NCBI RefSeq assembly: GCF_013363975.1
Contig: NZ_JABWGN010000007.1
Coordinates: 434,001 to 498,000 of the forward strand
Length of the DNA: 64,000 nucleotides
From: Nonomuraea montanisoli
GTDB lineage: Bacteria; Actinomycetota; Actinomycetes; Streptosporangiales; Streptosporangiaceae
Reading direction: 5' to 3'
Part shown: piece by piece, positions 57,463 through 64,000 of the stretch
Numbering within the stretch: the first letter of the stretch is position 1
How the letters are laid out: each line of letters opens with the position of its first letter
The notes under the pieces: model-generated
Seen by the model: the letters and a program-made list of their open reading frames with translations, nothing else
Told to the model about the DNA's origin: nothing
The model's database searches: none
Translations under genes and position numbers: made by a program

Positions 57463-59261
57463 GCGGCCCGAGGCGTGCGGACGGGCCACGGCGGCACACC
57501 GGCCTCAGGTGGCTGGCGGCGCTGCTGCTGAGCGGCCTCGTCGTGTCGGGCGCCAGCCTGGGGATCTTCTCCGGCAAGGAGCCGCCGACCCTGCCGGCGC
57601 CCCGTACGTGGCCGGCGTGCGGCACGGAAGGCCCTGACACACCGCGCGGGCAGTACGCGAACCCGGCGGCGGCAGCGCGCGGCGGCGCGGGTGAGAACGG
57701 CATGCACCGACCCGGCAGGGGCGGGCGGGACGTGAACGCGACGCTGATCGCCGTGGACGACGCCGACGGCCCCGCCGCGTTCCAGGTGTACGCGACCCGC
57801 GCCGCCAACCTGGTCTCCCACTTCGGCCCGGTACGGGTGATCCGGACGAGCGCCTACCGGGCCGGCATGCTGGGCAGGCACCGGGCCCTGGTGTACGTGG
57901 GCCTGTCGAGCGTCCAGCGGCTTCCGGCGGCCCTGCGCCACGACGTGCTCGCCGGCCGGGGGCCCGTCCTCTGGCTGGGCGGCAACATCGGCGCGCTCAC
58001 CACCCCGACCCGCTTCGCCGAGCATTACGGCTGGCGGTGGGGCGGCTCGGGGCTGGCACCGCGCCGGGCTCAGCGCCAGGGCCCCGAAGCCCGGCCGCCG
58101 CTCCCGCAGTCCGCCGGACAGGTACGCGCCGCGGAGCAGGGCCTGGCGGGCGTCGACGGCGTCCGGTACAAGGGAGTGCTGCTGAGCCGCGACCCCACCC
58201 AGGGCCCGATCGGCGCGTTCGCCGGCCTCGACCCCCGCAGAGCGCGCGTGCTGGCCACGGCGGTCACCACGGACGGCCGGACGCGCCCCTGGGCCGTCAG
58301 GTCCGGCAACCTCACCTACGTCGCCGAGGCCGCGGTGAACGTGGACGAGGACGACGACCGCTTCCTGGCCGTGTCCGACCTGCTGTTCGACCTGCTCGCA
58401 CCCGGCACGCCGGCCCGCCACCGCGCCCTGGTCCGCCTGGAGGACCTCGGACCGCAGGCCGATCCCGAGGCCATCCGCGCGGCGGGCGAGACGCTGTACC
58501 GGCTCGGCGTCCCGTTCAGCTTCGGCGTCATCCCGATCTACCGCGGCCCGCTGCCGGACGGACCGAAGCGGGCGACCATCCGCCTGCGGGACCGCCCGGA
58601 GCTGGTGCGGGCCCTCGTCTACCTCCTGGACCACGGCGGCACGATGGTCCTGCACGGCTACACCCACCAGTCGGACGGCCCGCCCAACCCCACCAACGGG
58701 GAGAGCGGCCAGGACTTCGAGTTCTTCCGCACGCACTTCGACGCCCGGCAGCGGCTCGTCTACGACGGGGCGATCCACGGCGACTCGTCCGCCTGGATGG
58801 AACACCGCCTCGACCAGGCGATGGCCGAGGTCCGCGCGGCCGGCCTGCCCGAGCCGCGCATCTTCGAGGTGCCCCACTACGCCGCCTCGCCGGCCGACTA
58901 CCGCGTCATCGCGCGCCGGTTCGCCGCCCGCTACGACCGCGGCTCGTACTTCACCCCGGGCTGGCAGGGGCACGCGCCGGTGTCGCCGTACATGGACGAG
59001 CAGTTCGCCCCGTACGTGATCCGCGACGTCTACGGCAGCGTCGTCATCCCCGAGAGCCTGGGCCTGGTGGAGCTGCGCCCGACCGAGGACGACGACGGCA
59101 CGCCCGCCACCATCCTGGAGCACGCCCGCGCGCAGCTCGTGGTACGCGACAACGTCGCGGGCTTCTTCTACCACCCCTTCCTCGGCACCGACCGGCTGGA
59201 GCGCATCGTCGGCCGGATGCGGTCGATGGGATACCGCTTCGAGGCGCCGTGCCGGCTATGA
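57459..59261 (+). CDS. DUF2334-type polysaccharide deacetylase, membrane anchored
   Basis: 600 residues. One N-terminal hydrophobic helix (RWLAALLLSGLVVSGASLGIF, about 17-37), then an extracellular region. The first half (about 90-300) resembles a regulatory Rossmann-like domain. The second half is a carbohydrate-esterase-4-like barrel with the metal site Asp329 (RLEDLGP) and His399/His403 (LHGYTHQ). Such proteins de-N-acetylate exopolysaccharides at the membrane, in the manner of IcaB/PgaB/PelA. In this operon the likely substrate is the polymer made by the GT2 gene. Confidence 0.85.
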   Translation: MSGPRRADGPRRHTGLRWLAALLLSGLVVSGASLGIFSGKEPPTLPAPRTWPACGTEGPDTPRGQYANPAAAARGGAGENGMHRPGRGGRDVNATLIAVDDADGPAAFQVYATRAANLVSHFGPVRVIRTSAYRAGMLGRHRALVYVGLSSVQRLPAALRHDVLAGRGPVLWLGGNIGALTTPTRFAEHYGWRWGGSGLAPRRAQRQGPEARPPLPQSAGQVRAAEQGLAGVDGVRYKGVLLSRDPTQGPIGAFAGLDPRRARVLATAVTTDGRTRPWAVRSGNLTYVAEAAVNVDEDDDRFLAVSDLLFDLLAPGTPARHRALVRLEDLGPQADPEAIRAAGETLYRLGVPFSFGVIPIYRGPLPDGPKRATIRLRDRPELVRALVYLLDHGGTMVLHGYTHQSDGPPNPTNGESGQDFEFFRTHFDARQRLVYDGAIHGDSSAWMEHRLDQAMAEVRAAGLPEPRIFEVPHYAASPADYRVIARRFAARYDRGSYFTPGWQGHAPVSPYMDEQFAPYVIRDVYGSVVIPESLGLVELRPTEDDDGTPATILEHARAQLVVRDNVAGFFYHPFLGTDRLERIVGRMRSMGYRFEAPCRL

Positions 59262-59300
59262 GACGGCTATGAGACAAGTGAGGGAAGAGAGGGAAGCAGC

Positions 59301-59459
59301 ATGACCGAAGCCACCTCGATCCTCGCGCGGGCCGCCGACGTCGGGGCGACGGCGTTCGACGTGGCCCGGCTCGCCCTGGCGGTCGCCGGACTGCTGTTCG
59401 CGCTGTACGTCGTCGTCCTCGGCGCGCTCGTGCTGGCCGCCCAGCGGAGGCGTCGATGA
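59301..59459 (+). CDS. Small single-pass membrane protein, possible synthase subunit
   Basis: 52 residues, ATG 59301 with GGGAAG upstream; stop overlaps the GT2 start by four bases (ATGA). Sequence MTEATSILARAADVGATAFD, then a single strong hydrophobic helix (about residues 21-47) and a basic end QRRRR. Size, helix and position recall the small partner proteins of processive synthases such as IcaD/PgaD, although no homology can be shown here. Confidence 0.7.
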   Translation: MTEATSILARAADVGATAFDVARLALAVAGLLFALYVVVLGALVLAAQRRRR

Positions 59460-60703
59460 TCACCGTGCTCGTCCTGTGCGCGCTGTCGGCGGTGCTGCTG
59501 GTGTTCACCTACACGCTGGGGATGTACCTGGAGTCGGCGGGCACCGCCGAGCACCCCGCCGGCGACGGAGACGGCTTCTCCGTCGTCTTCCTGGTGCCCT
59601 GCCTGAACGAGGAACGCGTCATCGCCGGCACGCTGCGCGCCCTGCCGCGCGGCCCGGTCCTGGTCGTGGACGACGGCTCCGACGACGGGACGGCGGAGGT
59701 GGTCCGGCGGGTCGCCGGCCCGCGGGTCCGGCTGCTCAGGCGCGAGCTCCCGAACGCCCGCCAGGGCAAGGGCCGCGCGCTCAACCACGCCCTGCGCCGC
59801 CTGGCGGAGAACCTGGAGGACCTGCCGGGCGGCGACGCCGACCGCGTCCTCGTCTGCCTCATGGACGCCGACGGCCGGCTCGACCCGCGCGGCCTGGACA
59901 ATGCGCTGCCGTACTTCGCCGATCCCCGGGTCGGCGCCGTTCAGATGGGGGTGCGGATCGGCAACCGGGGGCAGAGCCTCCTGGCGCGGATGCAGGACAT
60001 GGAGTTCGTCGTCTACACCTGGATGTTCCAGCGCACCCGCACCGGCATCGGCTCGGCGGGGCTCGGCGGCAACGGCCAGATCATGCGGCTGAGCGCCCTG
60101 CTGGACCTGGGGGACGACCCGTGGTCACCCAGCCTGACCGAGGACCTGGACCTGGGCGTGCGGATGGTGCTGGCCGGCTGGCGCACCGTCTGCGTCCCGG
60201 ACGCGACCGTGAGCCAGCAGGGTCTCGTCAGCACGCGCGCCCTGGCGAGGCAGCGCTCACGCTGGTACCAAGGACACCTCCAGGCGCTGCGGCTCGTGCC
60301 GTCGGTGGTCGAGCGGGCGTCCGGCCGGATGGCGGCCGACCTGCTGAACGTGCTGCTCAGCCCGCTGTTGATCTTCGTGGGCGCCTTCATGACGCTCTCG
60401 CTGGTCGCGTCCCTGGTGGGCGTGGCGTTCTCGCCGCTGGCGCGCGAGCAGCTCATCCAGCCGGTGCCGATCGCATCGTGGTACGCGCTGACGTTCGGCG
60501 CAGCCTACCTGTTCGGGCCGCTGTACGCGCGGATCACGGGTGACATGGGGCGGCTGCGCGGGCTCTGCTACGGCCACCTGTTCATCGTCTACAACCTGAT
60601 CTGGCTCGTGGCGGCCTGGCGGGGGCTGTGGCGGGCGGCGCGCGGCCGGCGGGTCTGGATGAAGACCGAGCGGCTGGCCGATCCGTCACCGGAGCACGCG
60701 TGA
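59456..60703 (+). CDS. Processive family 2 glycosyltransferase, membrane polysaccharide synthase
   Basis: 415 residues. N-terminal helix (1-22), then a GT-A domain with all synthase motifs: VVDDGSDDGT, DAD (137-139), TED (228-230) and QRSRW (266-270), the QxxRW of BcsA/PgaC/IcaA enzymes. Three or four C-terminal helices form the channel part. It would polymerise and export a beta-linked glycan in one step. Donor is probably UDP-ManNAc or UDP-GlcNAc, from the epimerase two genes upstream. Confidence 0.9.
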   Translation: MITVLVLCALSAVLLVFTYTLGMYLESAGTAEHPAGDGDGFSVVFLVPCLNEERVIAGTLRALPRGPVLVVDDGSDDGTAEVVRRVAGPRVRLLRRELPNARQGKGRALNHALRRLAENLEDLPGGDADRVLVCLMDADGRLDPRGLDNALPYFADPRVGAVQMGVRIGNRGQSLLARMQDMEFVVYTWMFQRTRTGIGSAGLGGNGQIMRLSALLDLGDDPWSPSLTEDLDLGVRMVLAGWRTVCVPDATVSQQGLVSTRALARQRSRWYQGHLQALRLVPSVVERASGRMAADLLNVLLSPLLIFVGAFMTLSLVASLVGVAFSPLAREQLIQPVPIASWYALTFGAAYLFGPLYARITGDMGRLRGLCYGHLFIVYNLIWLVAAWRGLWRAARGRRVWMKTERLADPSPEHA

Positions 60704-61362
60704 GAGCGCTGGTGGTCGGTGCCCTGCTCGCCCTCCCGGTGACGCCGGCAGGGCCCGCCCCTTGCGCCCCGTGGCAGGAGGGGACCGTGCGCGCGGGGCT
60801 GTCGCTGGCGTACGACGGGTACGGGCAGGCGTGCACGTACCAGGCGGGCGGCCGGTGGACGTGGCGGCTGTCGCCGCGGCCCGCCCGGAGCCCGGCCGAG
60901 ACGCACGCCGCGCTGGCCCTGACCACCGGCCGCTACGCGGACGTCCGGATCCGCGTACGGGCCAGAACCCTGCGCCAGCTACGGCGGCCCGCGCCCAACG
61001 CCTGGGAGGTCGCCTGGGTCGTGTGGCACTACACGGACGACGGCCACTTCTACTACCTCGTGCCCAAACCGAACGGCTGGGAGCTCGGCAAGGTCACCCC
61101 CGGCTACCCGGGCAACCAGCGCTACCTCGCCACCGGACCCCGGCCGTACGCGCTCGGCGTGTGGCACACGATCGAGGTCCACCAGGTGGGCGACACGATG
61201 ACGGCCGCGGTGGACGGCCGCCGCCTGGTGCGTTTCCAGGACCGTGAACGGCCCTATCGGAGCGGCCACATCGGCCTCTACAACGAGGACGCGACGACCT
61301 GCTTCACCGATCTGCGCATCGCATCTGCCGGGAAGCGGTTTCACGGCGGCCAGCGGCGGTAA
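60700..61362 (+). CDS. Secreted ConA-like/DUF1080-type domain protein
   Basis: 220 residues from GTG 60700, overlapping the GT2 stop. A short signal-like start (RALVVGALLALPVTPAGPA), then a beta-rich domain: ADVRIRVRARTLRQL, VAWVVWHYTDDGHFYYLV, GVWHTIEVHQVGDTMTAAVDGR and SGHIGLYNEDATTCFTDLRI. This is the layout of concanavalin-like LamG/DUF1080 (3-keto-disaccharide-hydrolase-like) domains. It could bind or trim the exopolysaccharide outside the cell. Function inferred from place only. Confidence 0.75.
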   Translation: MRALVVGALLALPVTPAGPAPCAPWQEGTVRAGLSLAYDGYGQACTYQAGGRWTWRLSPRPARSPAETHAALALTTGRYADVRIRVRARTLRQLRRPAPNAWEVAWVVWHYTDDGHFYYLVPKPNGWELGKVTPGYPGNQRYLATGPRPYALGVWHTIEVHQVGDTMTAAVDGRRLVRFQDRERPYRSGHIGLYNEDATTCFTDLRIASAGKRFHGGQRR

Positions 61363-61382
61363 GTGACGCCTGACGGGGGAGG

Positions 61383-61436
61383 GATCGCCAGGGTCACGGT
61401 CGTGCGACCGCGCCGCCACCGCGCTCGCTGGCGATC
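61383..61436. promoter_or_regulatory. Inverted repeat between the exopolysaccharide operon and the response regulator
   Basis: GATCGCCAG (61383-61391) and CTGGCGATC (61428-61436) are exact complements around a 36-base loop. It may be a terminator of the upstream operon, or an operator or attenuator of the regulator gene 24 bases downstream. Confidence 0.45.
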
Positions 61437-61460
61437 GGTGGCTGACAGAGGTGATGCGTC

Positions 61461-62210
61461 GTGGAACGGCCGGGGGCGCTGGTCATCGAGGACACCGCGG
61501 AGGTGCGGTGGCTGCTGTGCGAGGTCCTGCGGATGGCCGGGTTCGAGGTGTCGGAGGCGGACACCGGAGCGGAAGGGCTGGACCTGGTCGCGCGGAGACG
61601 GCCCGACCTGGTGACGCTCGACCTCATGCTGCCGGACATGGACGGCATCGAGGTGTGCCGGCGGCTGCGCGGCATGACGAGCGCGTACGTGATCATGGTG
61701 TCGGGCCGTACGGACGAGGCGGACCGGCTCCTCGGCCTGGAGGTGGGCGCCGACGACTACATGACCAAGCCGTTCTCGCCGCGGGAGCTGCGGGCGCGCG
61801 TCGCGGCGATGTTCCGGCGGCCGCGTCGCGAGCCGGAGAGCGCCTTCCGAGAACGGGCGGGGCTCCACGAGTTCGGCGACCTGGTCGTGGACGAGGAGAG
61901 CCGCGAGGTGCACCTGGCGGGGTTGCCCGTGCCGCTGACCCGCATCGAGTTCGACCTGCTGGTGCTGTTCGTCTCCAACCCGAGGCGGGTATGGCCTCGC
62001 GAGACGTTGACCCGGGCGATCTGGCACACCGACTGGCCGGGCAACGCCCACGTGATAGACGTCCACATCGCCAACCTGCGGCGCAAGCTCGGCGACGACG
62101 CCCGGTCCGGCCGCTGGGTGCGCACGGTGCACGGTGTGGGCTACCGGTTCGGAGACGGAGGGGACATGCACGATGGTCCCGATTCACGTTCTGCTGTGCA
62201 GGGGCGATGA
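61461..62210 (+). CDS. OmpR-family response regulator
   Basis: 249 residues, GTG start with GAGGTGAT upstream. Receiver domain with phospho-acceptor Asp54 (VTLDLMLPDMDG), acidic Glu10/Asp11 and Lys103 (DDYMTKPF). The winged-helix DNA-binding domain (about 135-232) ends HVIDVHIANLRRKLGDD and TVHGVGYRF. Its 3' end overlaps the histidine kinase gene by 38 bases. Regulation of the adjacent exopolysaccharide operon is plausible but not shown. Confidence 0.92.
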   Translation: MERPGALVIEDTAEVRWLLCEVLRMAGFEVSEADTGAEGLDLVARRRPDLVTLDLMLPDMDGIEVCRRLRGMTSAYVIMVSGRTDEADRLLGLEVGADDYMTKPFSPRELRARVAAMFRRPRREPESAFRERAGLHEFGDLVVDEESREVHLAGLPVPLTRIEFDLLVLFVSNPRRVWPRETLTRAIWHTDWPGNAHVIDVHIANLRRKLGDDARSGRWVRTVHGVGYRFGDGGDMHDGPDSRSAVQGR

Positions 62211-62964
62211 CGGCGAGGCGCGGCTGCGTCTGTGCGGAGGCGAGGGCGGCGAGGCGCGGCTGCTGCTCTGCGGGGGCGATGACGGCGAGGCGCGGCGGGA
62301 AGCGCTTCGCCTGCTGCGCGAGGCCGGCCTGGACGTCGGCGGGTTCGCGCACGACCTCGGCAACCTCCTCGGGGTGGTCCTGGGCCACGCCGAGCTGGCC
62401 CTCGACGCGCTGCCCGAGGACGCTCCCGGCCGCGCCGACGTCGAGCGGATCCGGCAGGCGGCCGAGCGCGGCGAAGCCCTGTCCCGGAGGTTCCTGGCGC
62501 CCGGCCGCGCGGACCGGCCGAGCCCGACCGATCTGAACGCGGTCGTCGAGGAGACGGCCCGCCTGGTGCGCCCCGCGCTCGGGGGCGAGGTCGAGCTCGA
62601 CACCCGGCTGTCCGAAGGGCTGCCCGCCGTCGGCATCGACCGGGCCGCGCTGGAGAACGCGCTGCTCAACGTACTGGTCAACGCGCTGGCCGCCATGCCC
62701 GACGGCGGACGGCTGACCATCGAGACGGCCCCGCCGGAGGGCGACGAGCGGGTCCGGCTCACCGTCCGCGACACCGGTCACGGCATGCCGGCCGAGGTGG
62801 CGGAGCACGCGTTCGAGCCGTTCTTCACCACCAGGGAGCGGGGCACCGGCCTCGGCCTGTGCAGCGCCCGCGGGGCGGTGGAGGAGGCCGGCGGCCGGAC
62901 CACCCTGGCGTCCCGGCCGGGCCGCGGCACCAGCGTCCACATGCACCTGCCCCGGGCTCGCTGA
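62173..62964 (+). CDS. Soluble histidine kinase with N-terminal repeats
   Basis: 263 residues from ATG 62173. No membrane helix or sensor domain. Residues 11-45 hold two and a half 12-residue units (GDDGEARLRLCG). The phospho-acceptor His60 sits in FAHDLGNLLGVVLGHAELAL. The ATPase domain is complete: N box ENALLNVLVNALAAMPDG, G1 DTGHGMP, F box FEPFFTT and G2 GTGLGLCSARG. Likely cognate kinase of the overlapping response regulator; input must come from a partner or cytoplasmic signal. Confidence 0.85.
   Translation: MVPIHVLLCRGDDGEARLRLCGGEGGEARLLLCGGDDGEARREALRLLREAGLDVGGFAHDLGNLLGVVLGHAELALDALPEDAPGRADVERIRQAAERGEALSRRFLAPGRADRPSPTDLNAVVEETARLVRPALGGEVELDTRLSEGLPAVGIDRAALENALLNVLVNALAAMPDGGRLTIETAPPEGDERVRLTVRDTGHGMPAEVAEHAFEPFFTTRERGTGLGLCSARGAVEEAGGRTTLASRPGRGTSVHMHLPRAR
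62203..62295 (+). repeat. 36-base repeats at the start of the histidine kinase gene
   Basis: Two full units and a partial third of 36 bases, encoding GDDGEARLRLCG, GEGGEARLLLCG and GDDGEAR. Confidence 0.75.
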
Positions 62965-63113
62965 GCCGAGGCGGGCGTCGGCCCGCGCACCCGCCGAGGG
63001 CTGGCTGACCTGGGGCGGGCGTCGCTCCGCGCGTCCGGTCGCGCACGCCCGGGAACGATGAAGACCACCACAGTCGTTGGAGCAGGTGAACCCCCGCCAC
63101 GAAGGGAGGGACC

Positions 63114-63965
63114 TTGCACCACAACGGCCTGCGCACCGCCGTCCTGCTGGGCGGCATGTCGGCGCTGATCCTCGTCGCGGGTGCGTGGCTGGGCGGCGAC
63201 ACCGGCCTGCGGATCGCGTTCGTGCTGGCCGTGGCGAGCAACGCCGTCGCCTGGTTCTTCTCCGACCGCATCGCCCTGTCCGCCATGCGGGCGCGGCCGG
63301 TCAGCGAGGTGGAGCACCCCGCCCTGTACCGCATCGTCCGCGAGCTGTCCACGCAGGCCCGCCAGCCGATGCCGCGCCTGTACGTCTCGCCCACGGTGCA
63401 GCCGAACGCGTTCGCCACCGGCCGGAGCCCGCGCAGGGCCGCCGTCTGCGTGACGTACGGGCTGACCCAGCTCCTGGACGAACGGGAGCTGCGCGGCGTG
63501 ATCGGGCACGAGCTGTCGCACGTGTACAACCGCGACATCCTTCTCTCGTCGGTGGCCGGGGCGCTGGCCACGATGATCACCTGGCTCAGCTACGTGGCGG
63601 TCTTCTTCGGCGGCTCGGACGACGACGAGGGGCCGGGGTTCGTAGGGGCGCTGCTCATGATGGTGCTGGGGCCGGTGGCCGCGGGCATGGTCCAGGCGGC
63701 GATCTCCCGTACGCGCGAGTTCCAGGCGGACGAGTGCGGGGCCAGGCTCACCGGCGACCCGCTGGCGCTCGCCTCCGCCCTGCGCAAGATCGAGCTGGGC
63801 GCGCGCCGCCTGCCGCTGCCCGAGAACAGCCGCCTCACCTCGGCGTCCCACATGATGATCGCCAACCCGTTCAGCGGCTCGGGCTTCGGCCGGCTGTTCT
63901 CCACGCATCCGCCCACGTCCGAGCGCGTCGCCCGGCTGGAGCGCATGGCGGGCTACCGCCGCTGA
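63114..63965 (+). CDS. htpX: M48 family membrane metalloprotease (HtpX-like)
   Basis: 283 residues from TTG 63114 with GGGAGGG four bases upstream. Two N-terminal helices (about 8-50), zinc motif HELSH (132-136), two further helices, and the third-ligand region REFQADECG (about 203-211). Degrades misfolded membrane proteins at the cytoplasmic side. Separate transcript likely; 149 bases without other features precede it. Confidence 0.92.
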   Translation: MHHNGLRTAVLLGGMSALILVAGAWLGGDTGLRIAFVLAVASNAVAWFFSDRIALSAMRARPVSEVEHPALYRIVRELSTQARQPMPRLYVSPTVQPNAFATGRSPRRAAVCVTYGLTQLLDERELRGVIGHELSHVYNRDILLSSVAGALATMITWLSYVAVFFGGSDDDEGPGFVGALLMMVLGPVAAGMVQAAISRTREFQADECGARLTGDPLALASALRKIELGARRLPLPENSRLTSASHMMIANPFSGSGFGRLFSTHPPTSERVARLERMAGYRR

Positions 63966-64000
63966 GACCCCCGTCCGGGACGAGCCGGTCATAATCATCC

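Overview
The window is about 73% GC with GTG and TTG starts, heavy GC3 bias and lipid-anchored or Tat-type secreted proteins. It reads as a chromosomal segment of a filamentous actinomycete. Streptosporangiales (Nonomuraea-like) is my guess from content only; no rRNA or other taxonomic marker is present.

Layout. (1) 64-11687: nucleotide-sugar and surface-glycan cluster. It holds dTDP-sugar genes (rmlB, rmlD and an rmlC homologue on the other strand), a 2OG oxygenase, a sugar C-methyltransferase, a glucose-1-phosphate cytidylyltransferase, a PIG-L deacetylase, an SDR epimerase, a DUF4910 protein, an internally duplicated Cys-rich protein, a flippase and a GT2. Most genes overlap by 4 bases, so it is probably one transcript. 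(2) 12181-19980: LacI-controlled uptake and breakdown of an L-arabinofuranose-type glycan (ABC transporter, GH127, GH63-like), with two kinds of palindromic operator. (3) 19917-30974: a second surface-polysaccharide region with an acyltransferase, two Wzz-like proteins around a prolyl-hydroxylase-like enzyme, an O-antigen ligase, a second RmlC, a TagA/WecG-type GT, a GT2-GT4 fusion, a secreted TIM-barrel-like protein and an SDR. (4) 31044-33927: 2-oxoacid:ferredoxin oxidoreductase korAB. (5) 34185-36044: NodB deacetylase lipoprotein. (6) 36130-52744: a partial complex I operon, nuoA-B-C-H, then a 4.5 kb interruption (small protein, GNAT, Ser/Thr kinase, minisatellites), then nuoI-J-K-L-M-N. 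nuoD, nuoE, nuoF and nuoG are absent. (7) 53063-56110: TetR regulator, GAP-family membrane protein, Tat-type FAD oxidoreductase. (8) 56224-61362: a compact exopolysaccharide-synthase-like operon (UDP-GlcNAc 2-epimerase, DUF2334 deacetylase, 52-residue membrane protein, processive GT2, secreted ConA-like protein), followed by a response regulator, a soluble histidine kinase and an HtpX-type protease.

The two most unusual observations are these. First, between about 34.9 and 52.3 kb many genes and several intergenic gaps carry private tandem-repeat expansions, which give the partial complex I long disordered tails and loops. Second, the 56-61 kb operon has the parts list of an Ica/Pga-type synthase but adds a UDP-ManNAc-forming epimerase, which suggests a ManNAc-containing exopolysaccharide. 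Clustered DnaA-box-like sites at 42-45 kb and a duplicated nuoL/nuoM junction also deserve attention. All family assignments come from reading motifs; no database search was run.
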